Shown piece by piece: positions 11,836 through 22,735 of a DNA stretch of 64,000 bases. The stretch comes from Gnetum montanum (Eukaryota > Streptophyta > Gnetopsida > Gnetales > Gnetaceae). A program made the position numbers and the translations under genes. The stretch is from assembly GCA_015680685.1 (NCBI GenBank), contig MNCI01006555.1, positions 679,078-743,077 on the forward strand. Direction: 5' to 3'. The notes below the pieces were generated by a model, which worked only from the letters and a program-made list of their open reading frames with translations, was not told the origin of the DNA and did not search any database. How positions within the stretch are numbered: the stretch's first letter is position 1; every line of letters begins with the position of its first letter.

Positions 11836-12790
11836 CATTACAACCATCTGTTGTTGCATAAATTGAGCTACAATGGTGGATGTATAGTAGAATACAGCTA
11901 CAACATTAGCCTACTTAGTGAAATAGTTAATAGAAATAATGATTTAAGCCTTCCCATTTAACATGTGACTGATGGATCCCATGAAGTTAATGCCCTAGAG
12001 GTTGAGAGGTTCCAGTGATTAGATCCACTATTGGGGCTCTTCCATTCTTATTATCATTCCTCTATTCCTTTAATAGTGTTTGTATGAATGGAAAAAATGA
12101 TGAGAAATCATAAAGATCATTAGCTAGAAGTATCTTGCTATGAGGATATTTGTAGTGGTCCCCCTTTGTATGTAGTGGCCCCTACAAGGACCATCATAGG
12201 GATCTTGGAGAATATGCAACTAATCATCATTAGGTATACACCATCGAATTAGGCTAGTGGTACAAATCTTGTATAGGTTTTCTTAAATCTCCATGTAGTG
12301 CTTGACCTAATGAAGAAACTATTGTTTCTTCTTATTATCCCATTCATTTTAGGGTCTCCTAAGTAAGAATATAGGAGAGGATTTCATCATACCAATTGGT
12401 AGTTTCTAGATCATTGACTTCAATGGATATAGAAAAGAGGAGTTCATCTGGATATTTATCATATAAATACTTCTCATCATCCTTTTCATTCCATCATAAC
12501 TAAGACAAATGATCAACAACCACATTCTCAATTCCTTTCCTATCCACTATGGTCAAATCAAATTTCTATAAAATCATTAGTCATCATATGATACGATGGC
12601 ACAATGCTAGCTTGTTCATTAGGAAATGAATGGCATTGTGATTAGTGTACACAAATATTTGACATCTAAGCACATGGTACTTGAATTTTCCATGGCATAC
12701 ACCACTACCATGAACTCCTTTTTAGGGGTGTTGTAATTCAATTATGCACCCACAATGATTTTGTAAGGCCTAGAAAATTTGATGCTAGAA
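11836..12790 (-). pseudogene. RNase H-integrase fragment of an Athila-like or related gypsy element
   Basis: Read on the minus strand, the fragment opens in RNase H (about 12.75 kb, KKEFMVVVYAME, then YTNHNAIHFLMNK). It passes through a linker into the integrase zinc-binding region (about 12.25 kb, RWCIPNDD...DGPC.GHY). It ends in the integrase core (about 12.0-11.85 kb, WGINFMG, then YFTK). It is frameshifted and has stops. The motifs differ from the integrase of the Ogre-like copies and may belong to the same family as the Athila-like fragment at 22.7-26.6 kb, whose sequence stops in RT. Both ends abut LTR leader stubs. Confidence 0.6.
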
Positions 12791-12794
12791 AATC

Positions 12795-13817
12795 AAAATC
12801 TCAACATGAAATAGTTTAACCCTATAGGCCTCAGAATAGGATTTAGAGAATCTTAAACAATCTATAACAAGCATATTTAAAGAAAATAGGAAAATGAAAG
12901 TTATAACATGCAGGACTTAAAGATATATTGCAAGACTGTAGTGAATAAACATTAAATACAAGCAAATAAAGGACTATAAACTTTGTATTTAATATAATGA
13001 AAACACTATTAAGTGCAAGTTTAGAAAATATAAATAAGAAAATATCTCTAGAATTCAATTGTAGATGGTAGAGTGTATCCTGCACTTGATCTACAATGGC
13101 TTCTCTCATGATCTACACTGTAAATGAGGTTGAAAGATCTAGTTTTTGGGAGAGGTTTGACCTAAAAAGGGTGTTGGGAAAACTGTGTAATCTACAACTT
13201 TGTTGTATTGTATCTCTCTAAGATTTTGATTTGCCAAAAGTCCTAAAATTGGCTATAAATCTAGATTAAATAGCCTATGATCTACATCAATTATAATTTC
13301 ATATGCTCATATGAGCATTAAAGTTATGTGTAATGTAAATATGTAGCTTATAAGCTAGTGTATTTGGCTTTTAGGTTGAAAACGCTAGCATATTTAACAT
13401 TTTCATTGCCCAAAATTCCAACTTATAATCTAGCTTAAATGGTTTTTACAACTTATAAGCTAGCTTAAGTGATATTTACTGGTTATAAGCTAGATTAAAT
13501 AATGTTTACAACTTATAAGGATAAATGATAATTTATAGCTTATAAGCAAGCTTAAATGACATTTACAGCTCATAAGCTAGCATAAATGACATTTATAGCT
13601 CATAAGCTAGCGTAAATGATATTTACAGCTTCTATGCTACAAATTTCATTTTACACATTAAATATTTCTAGAAATTTAGCTAAAACAAGGCTATCAAATG
13701 TGATTTTTGATGGAAAAATACGTAATTTTTTGCCTTTTAATTCCCATAAATTACATTGCAAAATTAGCTATTAAGGATTATCACACAAAATTTACAAATT
13801 TTCCTTGAGGTGTTTCA
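12795..13817 (-). mobile_element. LTR plus leader stub at the 3' side of copy E2
   Basis: On the minus strand it starts at 13817 with TGAAACACC after a degenerate purine run (AATAAAGAGGGGCC). The LTR ends near 12900 (GTTATAAC). The remaining 100 bp match the leader block also found at 11.80 and 21.65 kb. The U3 portion (13300-13650) contains TAAGCTAGCTTA-type palindromic repeats. A leader after what should be a 3' LTR is anomalous (see findings). Confidence 0.55.
13330..13640. repeat. TAAGCTAGCTTA-type palindromic repeats in LTR of E2
   Basis: About seven units of roughly 35-45 bp read CTTATAAGCTAGCTTAAATGATATTTACA with variation. The same palindrome recurs in the leader of E2 at 20.96-21.56 kb. 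Confidence 0.7.
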
Positions 13818-15000
13818 TTGGCCCCTCTTTATTGGTGTTTTGAGGATAGACCTAAAAGACATCAACAAAGAATTTGAAACATCACTGTGGATGCGTCATC
13901 AACGTTTATCCTCTACACTTGATTCTGTAGCTATTCAACTAGGCCAAGGAGTGCTAACAATGGTGAGATAAAGTGACGATAGGATGTTAAGACCTTAGGA
14001 TAAGATAAAGATTATATTTGTTATTAGGAGCTTAACAAGAAATTCCAAATGATGACTTCATGGCTATTGAATAGGCAATGACATGGTTGCAAAATGAAGT
14101 CTTCATGCTATGGAGTGCTAGTTACTTGATAATGTGAGGAGCATCTGACACTTTGTAATGAGGCTTCTTTGAGCATTTAACTCCTTTTGTCTTGTTTCTT
14201 TTTTCTTTTCTTTTCTTTTTTTGAGAGAAAGAGACATTAACTTGCTTATCTAAAGGATACACTGACCTTTTTCTTCCATGGAATTTTCTCTCATTTTATT
14301 TTTTGGGAAGTAAAACCTTCATTGAGTTCTATTACCAAGATTGAGCTTTGCTTTTTCACTGAATGAGATGTGTTACATTTAGTAAACTTGATTTTTGAAT
14401 CTCCACCAAATGAGATGTGTTACATTCAATGGATTGGATTTTTTCTTTCTCATTAAATGAGATATGCTACATTTAGCAAGCTTGAGCATGATGCATGATG
14501 AAGAAGATGTCACAAGGTCATGCTACATGAATTTCAAACATATATTTTTAGTATTAACAAGGTATGGAAGGCTACAATTTGGCTACAGGGAATGGCTATG
14601 TATAAGGGATGATGGAAGTGATGTCAAGTAAGCACGATTGGCAAGATCAAACAAGCTAACTACATCTTGTGCATTGAGGTTATGTGGTAACTCACTGCTA
14701 TGATGAGTCATACCTTTGTAGTGACTTTAGGCTTCATCTTGCAAACATTACTCCAAGAGAACAATAAAACAAGTCAAAGAGAACATGTGATTATAAGAAT
14801 TTTCATATGGTCACATGAGTTAACAAACATATATAGGCCACAATTGTTTATAAGAAATAGATATAGGAGAGATATGTACTTTTTTTTACATATTTATACA
14901 AATTTTGTAGTCTTTAAGATGCTAAAAAGAGAGATAAGAGGTCACATAGGCTCACTTGTTGAAGATCATCATAATCGTCAATATTAGTAATATGTTCAAA
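13818..15000 (-). repeat. 3' untranslated region of Ogre-like element (E2), homologous to 27.93-28.85 kb
   Basis: There is no coding capacity. Blocks here match 27911-28850 in the same order, for example GGGAAGTAAAACCTTCATT (14309) against GGGGTGAAACCTTCATTGG (28293) and the triplicated GAGATGTGTTACATT-type unit (14365-14475) against 28345-28460. In copy C this stretch lies between the post-integrase minisatellite and the LTR, so I read it as 3' UTR. Confidence 0.6.
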
Positions 15001-16042
15001 CTTATAAAAAATGATAAACAAAGGCTACAAGAAAATGGGTTAGTGTTAGATGTAATATGGTTTGAGATAGGTTTTAGTATTAGCTTGTAGATGATGTCTT
15101 GGGCAAGCTAGGATTTAAGTGAGAAACTTTATTTAAATGTTTTCTCCTCACTATTGTAGCTCATAATGGGGATTTCGACCAAATACCCTTTGTGATGTTT
15201 CTAGATTTTCAAGTCAATGGTAATTAGGCCATTTCAAGGCATTAGGATTATGCGGTCAAAAGGGCTCATAGGCTTTAGGTTTTCAAGGTTATCTTAGTCT
15301 AACAACATCATAAGAGTCTACCTAGGTACCAATGGCTAGTTGAATCACATTCACACCTCATTAGCTCAATCCTTCATGACAACATGAGCACATCAAGTGG
15401 CATCTGCATGGTATAATTGCTAAAAAATGTTAAAATAATGTAAAATAAGGCCAAAGCATGGCAACCTTAGACTAAACAAGGTCATAATAAGATGAAACAT
15501 AACTATATAAGGTTAAAACAAGGTTAGAACAAGGTAAAATGAAGTAAAAACAAGGTAAAATAAAATAAAAATATGGTAAATAAGGCCAAAACAACATTAA
15601 TTAATTAAATTTAGTATTTTTTAAGTTATTTTATAGTTAGAATAGGCAAAAATCTAAGAAAATAGGCTTTAAATTATCAAAATTAGCAAAATTTTGACTA
15701 CAAATTATTAAAATTAGGAACAAAATAGGCTATAAATTGTCAAATTAATGGTTTTTCATGGTCAAACTAATTTAGAAAAGCCAAAAATTCCTATTTCCTA
15801 ATGTGTAGAGGCTATGGTTGGTTTTAGGTTCCAAGTTTGATGTATCTAGTCAATTTCCTTTGTCTTATTTTTATTTCCATGTTTTTTTAACTTTATAGGC
15901 TAGCTTATATGCTAAGTAGCTTCCATAAACTTTATAAGCTAGCTTATAAACTAGGTACCCTATAAGCTAGGTACCTTGCATAGGATTTGTATGTTGGCTT
16001 ATATGCTACATAGCATATGAAACTAATGTCTCCATTTCATGG
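15001..16042. other. AT-rich non-coding stretch with AAGGTAAAA short repeats
   Basis: No gene is recognised. 15470-15600 holds a degenerate array of AAGGTAAAA/AAGGTTAAA. 15890-16010 has further TATAAGCTAGCTTATA palindromes. The pol genes expected here for copy E2 are missing. Confidence 0.4.
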
Positions 16043-16396
16043 TTAATTTTTTACACAGCCCACTCCATAACATTTCTTGGTTCATGCTTCATATCAATGG
16101 TCTTTCTTCCACTCAAAATCTTCAACAGTAAAACCCCAAAATTGTAAACATCATAACTCTTCATTGGGAGACAATGCAACTTATAATATTATGTATCTAG
16201 GTATGCCAAAGATCATAGCAAAGGGATTAGATAATGGATTATTAGAACAGAAAAGACCCATTAGAGATAATCCAAAATCTATGACATGGGCATTATGTTT
16301 CTCATTGATGAAAATATTGGAGCACTTTAAATAGTGAGCACAGGGCAACAACATAGGGTAGTGGTGCCAATGAGGGTTCGATGGACTATAGTGCAT
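16043..16396 (-). pseudogene. CRINKLY4-like receptor kinase fragment (pseudogene)
   Basis: Read on the minus strand, the fragment spans kinase subdomains VIb to about IX. It shows KCSNIFINEKHNAHVIDFGLS (catalytic-loop tail and the DFG metal-binding motif), then, after a one-base shift near 16200, YYKLHCLPMKSYDVYNFGVLLLK (the APE-to-DVYSFG segment) and LSGRKTIDMKHE, then MEWAV and a stop. The order and the wording around SGRKTIDM resemble the CRINKLY4/ACR4 class of plant receptor-like kinases; this assignment is from family knowledge. The HRD motif is lost (the equivalent reads AHY). There is a frameshift plus stops, and no extracellular or membrane region. It lies inside the boundaries of copy E2 in the same orientation. 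It could be a captured host fragment or an older locus interrupted by the element. Confidence 0.75.
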
Positions 16397-17185
16397 GAGG
16401 GCTTTTGTTCTAGTGCAGAAGTCATGGTTAGCATTTATAGCCTCTGAGGGAATTGACCATCATGGGGCTTGTGCTAGTGTGGTGGCAAGCAGAGTAGCAA
16501 GAAGTGGTAGCACCATGTCGCAACAATAGCAGAGTGAAAAGAACAACACATTTGTGTGGCAGTAACAAGGGTTTCTAGGAGGTAATGAAGGATTTCTAGC
16601 TATGCAATTATGACAACACATGGTAGTGGCAATGCATGGGAAAGGTGGCCAATATAGAACATGGATAGCAAGGTGCACATGAGGAGGGAGGAGGCTGAGG
16701 TGGAGGTAGAAGTAGAGTGGTAGGCAAAGGCCCAACAACAATTCACAAGTCCATGCTACCCAAAGGCAATGCAACATCTTTCCACTTGTCCCAAGGCCCC
16801 AGGCTATGATGGTGATTGACTCTAATGTAGATGATCCCCCACAATTTAACTTTGACTACTATGGGGACAATTGTACCCTATTATGCTTTTCTTTGTGGTA
16901 TTTTTATAGTTTTTTCAATTAACTCTAGTGACCATAGAGAACATGTATTTTTCTTGTTGTTGTATGTTGCACAATGCAACTATGGCTATAGACACATGGA
17001 CATTTTGATATTATTTGGTTGTTGTCACATGGTGTGACTATGGCTACTATTTCCTTTAAACTTTTTAGGCTTTTATATTTTATATTTTTTATATTTCATT
17101 TTAAGTTTTCTATTAATGCTACAAAATAAAATTAGAGTAATAAAGTTAAAAATGTAAAAAATATACGAGGAAAGTCGACAAGTAA
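16397..17185. other. Unassigned stretch between kinase fragment and minisatellite
   Basis: No homology is recognised. 16440-16780 is G-rich on the plus strand with GTGGCAATG-like words. 17060-17160 is AT-rich. Confidence 0.3.
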
Positions 17186-17262
17186 ACTAGTTTTAGGCCT
17201 TAGGCCCTAGTAGGCCACATTGTTGTTAGTTTTAGGCCATGGCAGGCCATCGATAGTTTTTC
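17186..17262. repeat. Short remnant of the GGCC minisatellite (E2)
   Basis: Three units carry AGTTTTAGGCC and GTAGGCCA words, located just past the protease end of copy E2, as in the other copies. Confidence 0.6.
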
Positions 17263-20200
17263 TACCAAATGTGAGATAATATTAAAATAAAATAAAGGAA
17301 TAGAATGAACATGAAAACATGGTATAAGGTTACAAATATAGGCACACAATGATTAATAATGGAAGGGCTAAGACATTTATTACAATTTTGTTGCTTGATC
17401 CTTAATATATCAAGGAACCCCTTGGTTGTATGTTCACCATTCCTCCTACCCAATATGGTAATCAATAGGCATTTTTGTTGACCACTTAGCATTTTAGAGC
17501 TAGCATTAACATTGTTGTTATTAATGTTATTGTCACGAGCCCTAGCTTGAGTTTTGGAGTTTTTCTCTTGAAACTCCACCTTCAAACCTTAATCAATGTT
17601 GATGTTGTTGACATATGGTGAATACATATTATTCCCATGAATAATAATTTCATTGCCTTCTTATGATAAGTAGATCTCCTAGTGTATAGGAGATAAGACC
17701 ACCTAAATCTTTTCTAACCATGGCCTTCCTAGGATCAAGTTAAACCCAAGTGTTTCTTTGACCACTAGAACATTGAAAAATGTAGGAAACCATTCTCTGA
17801 CAATGAAATCCAAGGAGATAGAACCTCAAATTGCTAGTCATGACTCGTTGAATGACTTGAGTGTAGAGGTAGTGGTTCCTTAGATGTTTTTGGTGAAGCC
17901 TAGTTTCTCTACAATGATGTATGGTATGACGTTGATTGCTACCTCATCATCCACATGAACACAATGAACCTTAAACTTACCAACACATATAGTAATAAGA
18001 AGAGGAGTGGATAATGCTCTCTATTTTCATGAGCCAGTCTTTACCTCACTATCACAAAATGTGAGCATGGGTTGATGCCCATTTTCCCTAAGTGAAACTT
18101 TCTCAATGATTGAGTAGATAAACTTCTTATTAATGGGCATGTCTCTCTACTCACAACAATAGAAGTCAATACTTGAGCTAGTGCATTTCTGTGAGTAGGA
18201 GAAGTCATGACCAAGTTGTATAGACTTAATAACATGTTCTTTTGTTTGAGAGATTATTTGGCTTGTTCCATTATTGTAAGGGAATTCTTTTTCTTGGCAT
18301 GTAATGCTTTAGGCTTGGTGGTTTTAATTTCCTCAATCCTTCATAAGATTTTTGGCTCAAGCTTCAAAGTATATGTGTTGGGCCCCTTGTCCATGGATGT
18401 TTGTCTTCAAGCCTTTTGTTGTTGGCTACCTTCAATGGTCTTCATTGTTGGTTTAATGATGGGTTATATTCATCACTATTGTTATGATGATCTCTTGCCA
18501 AGTATTGAGTTATTTGCCACTATAGGTAAGCCTTGGTCATGGGCTGTTATAGGATTACTTGTAGATGGCAAGGACATTCTAATAATGAAAAGTTCCCTAG
18601 CCTTATAGGGATTGGTAATGTTCTTCTTAGGTAATGATGTTGATTCCACCGAAGCTAGGACTTGTATAACAAAAAGGCTTCTTAGGGGCCAAGGGTGGTG
18701 GCACCCATATGACAAATGGTTCTCTAGGCTTTGGGTTTCATGGATGCAGTGGTATTTTGACAATGAATGGTTCTCTAGGAGGACCAAGGAGATATTATGA
18801 ATGAGGCTATAATATAAAATTTTTTGTTAGTGTTTTGAGAGTTTGGCTCATTCAACACCAACTTCCCACAATTCATTATATTCTAAAGATTATCTTTCAA
18901 CACTAGGAAGAAATCAATATCATGACCAACCAATTGATGATAATGGTAGAACTTGTCAAGACTAAAGTTCTTTGGTACTTTTGGATCATCTTTGGTTACT
19001 ATTTTTGGATCTCTCACTATGTCACAAAGATAATCATGCCTTTTGCGAGCTTCCTCAAGTAATTGCTTATGTTTAATTTGATTGTCTTTAAGCAATTGCT
19101 CTAGGAGCTCAGAGGACTTCATAGGTAACTTTGTATATTTAGACATGTCCTTATGCTCAAATTTTTTTCTTGGCTAGTTAGAAGTATATGATGTAGGTGG
19201 TTGAGATGAATTAGAAGATGTGTCACATGGTGGAGACATTTGTCCCTTTTCTTGTTTCATATCCTCGGATACTATGACAACAATAATTTGCATTTGTTTA
19301 ATCATATGCTTGTCTCTCCTAGAGTGTTGGTTCTTGTAGGCCACATAGGTTAGATCATTTCTAGCCTCCATAGCCTTTTCTATGTTCTTGATTTGCAAAA
19401 ATTCTTATTTTAATGATTAAGGTTCTAAATAGTAAATCTTTGACTTGATGAAGTCATAAATGACTTTCATAAAGATGGATAAGAGGTGGGCCTTAGAGAT
19501 GGGCTCAAGAATTTCATTGAACATTGCATTCCATCTCTAAATGGACCTTTGTACAAGTTCAAGTGACCCCTACCTTGCTTTCATAATTTAGTCTAAGGTT
19601 TTATTGGGCTTCAAGTTGTATTTAAAGCAGATGACAAAAAAGGCTATCAAATCCTTTAAGGGAAGAGATAGAACCTCAAGGTAAGGTTTGGTACTAGTCT
19701 AGGGTCTTTCCTTTCAAGGACATAGCGAAAATACATAGAATTGTATGGGGCCACACTTGGAACATGAAGCCACTCAAACTAGAAGGTGACAATGTATGCA
19801 TTAGGATCTCCTTCATCATTGTATTTGATGAAGTTTGGAATAGGCATGCTCGTAGGTAAGGTTATTTGAGGAATGGTAGGGCTAATGGGATCATCTTGGT
19901 AGAAGTTCATAACCTATACTATTTATGTTTTACCTTCCTTCAACTTTTGTAGCTTCTTAATAAGGTCTTGAATTAGTTGAAAAGCTTGATATAGACATTG
20001 TGGAGCTCTTGAGGGCTACACTTATTGTTGTTGGATGGCTAGTGATTATGAAGTGAGCAATGGTATAGATGGGAGAGGTCTTGTAACTACGACTATGGGA
20101 GGATTAAACATGGGGAATGATGTTTGCATTAGGCCATGAGGAAAAGGGGTTATTAGAGACAAATGGATTATGTGATACACATGGAATTTGTATTCCATAA

Positions 20201-20880
20201 GAAGGACCACCCATCACTGTGGAAGGTTGGGGCATAGAGTGAATTACTAGTGAAGGTTGAGGCATAGTAGCGAAGGGTGCATATGTAAATATTAAGGTGA
20301 ACAAGGAGGTGGGTTGGGAACTTGAGCTTGTAGAGGTTATAGGGGAAGTTTACTTCAGTACCAAAATGGGAGGCATAGAGTTGAACATAGTCACTTCTAG
20401 GATAGATCATTGGAAAATGTCTCCTATGAATGTATCTAGCTCGTATTTAGCTTTGACCTCATCTTGATCCTCTAGGTGAAACTCTAAACCAGCCTTTTCA
20501 CCACTTTCACCATCCCCATCTACACTTACTAGCTATGCTAACATGTGCATGTAAAATTTAAATAATTCGATGTGGTCATATGGTAAAGGAATGTATTCCT
20601 TCCCATCCTTATAAGTCAATTTATGGTGATGCTTAGAGTCAAACCCTCTACGTGGGATGCACAAATCTACTTGGACTTTTATACATATAAATTTATAGTA
20701 TTATTCATCAATGCTTACATGTAATGGATTAAGTTATAACTACTTGAGAAATTTCTAATGATCTACTATTGCTGAGTCCTTAGGGTCATATACACAAGCA
20801 GATTCCTATTTCAAGGCCATGGAAATGATGTTGTGCAATAGAATAGTTGAGGTAAAAGGCATAAAATATGTAAGACCAAT
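17263..20880 (-). pseudogene. gag-pro: Gag-protease of Ogre-like copy E2 (decayed)
   Basis: On the minus strand the N-terminal block (about 20.75-20.55 kb, DEYYKFICIK) aligns with copy F. It is followed by a proline, serine and tyrosine-rich region (20.4-20.1 kb), capsid relics (19.9-19.45 kb), and the C-terminal gag segment with the zinc-knuckle equivalent FYHYHQLVGHDIDFF (about 18.95-18.90 kb), in which both cysteines are gone. The protease region (18.1-17.6 kb) is heavily broken. A 107-codon open stretch at the end (17585-17262) reads on from VEFQEKNSKTQ and is rich in asparagine. Stops and frameshifts throughout exclude function. Confidence 0.8.
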
Positions 20881-20903
20881 TAATTAATTGAGTTGATGAA
20901 ATC

Positions 20904-20962
20904 TTTAATTTAATTTAATTTTAAAATTTTAATTTTAATAAATTTTTTTAATTAAATTAAAT
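20904..20962. repeat. AT-rich inverted repeat
   Basis: TTTAATTTAATTTTAAAA is followed by its near-complement ending TTAATTAAATTAAA, a possible hairpin just upstream of the gag start of E2. Confidence 0.5.
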
Positions 20963-21560
20963 CATGTGGCATAGACCTACAATGTAAGAAGCTATAGCAT
21001 AAAAAGTTCACAGCATATTTAGCTCTAGTGTATTTAAGCTATAGAGTAAGTGGGTTGTAGTGTGTGAGGCTACAACGTATAAGCTGCAACTATAACAAGA
21101 AAAATATAATTTTTCCAATATTTCTTTAATGTTTGTGAAATAGGCTTACTTTAGATAAGCTAGCTTTTTTGAGGATAAATAGGTTAACTTCAATTAAGCT
21201 AGCTTGTTTGGTTGAAATAAGTTGACTTAAAATAAGCTAGCTTGTTTGGCATATGCAAGTAAAAAACTTGCAAATAAACTAGCAAATAAGCTAGCTTACA
21301 AAGACATAGAACTGTAGATAACCTAGCACAAAAGCTAGCTTATATAACATAAATAGGCTAAAAAATAGTTAATAAGCTAGTAGATAAACTAGCTTATAAT
21401 GCGTAAATAGGTTTTAAAAAGTAAATAAGCTAGCTTGTGAGGACATAGAATTGCAAATAAGTTAGCTTATATCATGTAAATAGCTAAATAAGCTAAAAAT
21501 ATATCAACAAATAAGCTAGCATATGTAAAAGAAACAACCATGAAACTACAAATACACTAG
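20963..21560 (-). repeat. Leader palindromic repeats of E2 (AATAAGCTAGCTTA)
   Basis: About ten degenerate units are centred on AAGCTAGCTT, a 10-bp perfect palindrome. The array lies between gag and the leader anchor, where copy F has its GCGTTTACGC array. Confidence 0.7.
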
Positions 21561-21599
21561 CCAATAAGTTGGCGTATGATGAAGAATTTAGGCATAGGT

Positions 21600-21760
21600 C
21601 CTTCTTCTAACATTAAAAACTATAAGGCTTGGAAAATTTAGTGTTGAAAAATAAAAAATTCCAAGGAGAAATAGTTCAACCTCAAATCCTATAGGCATAA
21701 AAAAAGGATTTGGAGCACCTTAAATGGTCTATTAGATCACTTAGTTATGAGTTATTGTCA
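21600..21760 (-). other. Leader block of E2 next to a lost 5' LTR
   Basis: On the minus strand, ATTTAAGGTGCTCCAAATCC and the following GAACTATTTCTCC...CAACACTAAATTTTCC match the stubs at 11.75-11.83 kb and 12.86-12.80 kb. The similarity stops at about 21.76 kb, so the 5' LTR of E2 is missing or replaced. Confidence 0.5.
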
Positions 21761-22735
21761 TTGGCCTATGTCGATAGGATCCCATCAATGCGTGGTTTGC
21801 TGCGTTGATGTGTACATGTCAATGCAATGTCTTCTCTTGCTTATGAATACATGCTCACTAGTTGTATCTATGGCATCCATTCATTAGTTGCTAGCTGAAC
21901 TCTTGCATGTTTATCTTCCTAGAGTCAGAATATTTTTTAAGTTCCTATAGTAGGAATGAGAAGTATACGGATATTTATTCGAGCATTGATGTACATGAGA
22001 ACCTTGGTGTGATTGATAAAAAAGACAAGCTTTCTTCATAAACCTTGTAGCACTTGGACTTAGCTTAATGTTTACTTAATGCATTTATTATTCATGTGAT
22101 TTACTTTAATGCATTTAATTAATTAATTCATAGTAGATAATTAATACACATAAGTATGACCATCTCAAGCATATGATTATTGTTTGGTAATCCCAGTAGC
22201 ACTTAATGCTTGATAACCTAGTAGCATTGTAATGTGTTCAAGATGTATACAACAAATGGGAACAAATGCTTATGTTAGGATTAGCTAACCATTAGTTAGT
22301 CATTAGATTAATTCAACATTTAATTACTTTATTTTTAACACTTAGGTGAATTAAATGAAAAACATAAAATGATAAAAATCATATGCCTTAGTTACACTTA
22401 ACTCTATCTTTCACATTCACAAGTGAAACTAAGAATACAACAATCATGCTAGTCAGATTCACTACCTAGACTTAGTGTACTTAGAGAGCTAGTCTATGGA
22501 ATTTGACTAGATTGCTTAGTGAACACTAGTAATTCATATAGTTGGGCGTAGGGACTATTCACTACCCATCTTTGGCATCATTGCTAGGGACTTTAGTTAG
22601 CTATGTTCACTACCTAGAAGTTAGTAAAATTATATAATGACATTATAATGTACCCTGAAGTAAACATCATTAAGAATAAGAATAATAATATAATCACACT
22701 ATTCTTCTTCTAATCTGATACAACTTCTTCTCATA
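21761..22735. other. Unassigned sequence, possibly the LTR and leader of the Athila-like element
   Basis: No coding signal is visible. The stretch directly precedes the Athila-like gag. Internal repeated words such as CCCAGTAGCACTTAATGC and CCTAGTAGCATTGTAATG (22190-22240) are present. The LTR assignment is only positional. Confidence 0.25.

Noticed and set aside
18207-18800. Plus-strand open stretches of 133 and 62 codons
   Set aside because: They lie opposite the gag-pro linker of E2. The minus strand aligns with four other gag-pro copies and the plus translation matches nothing.
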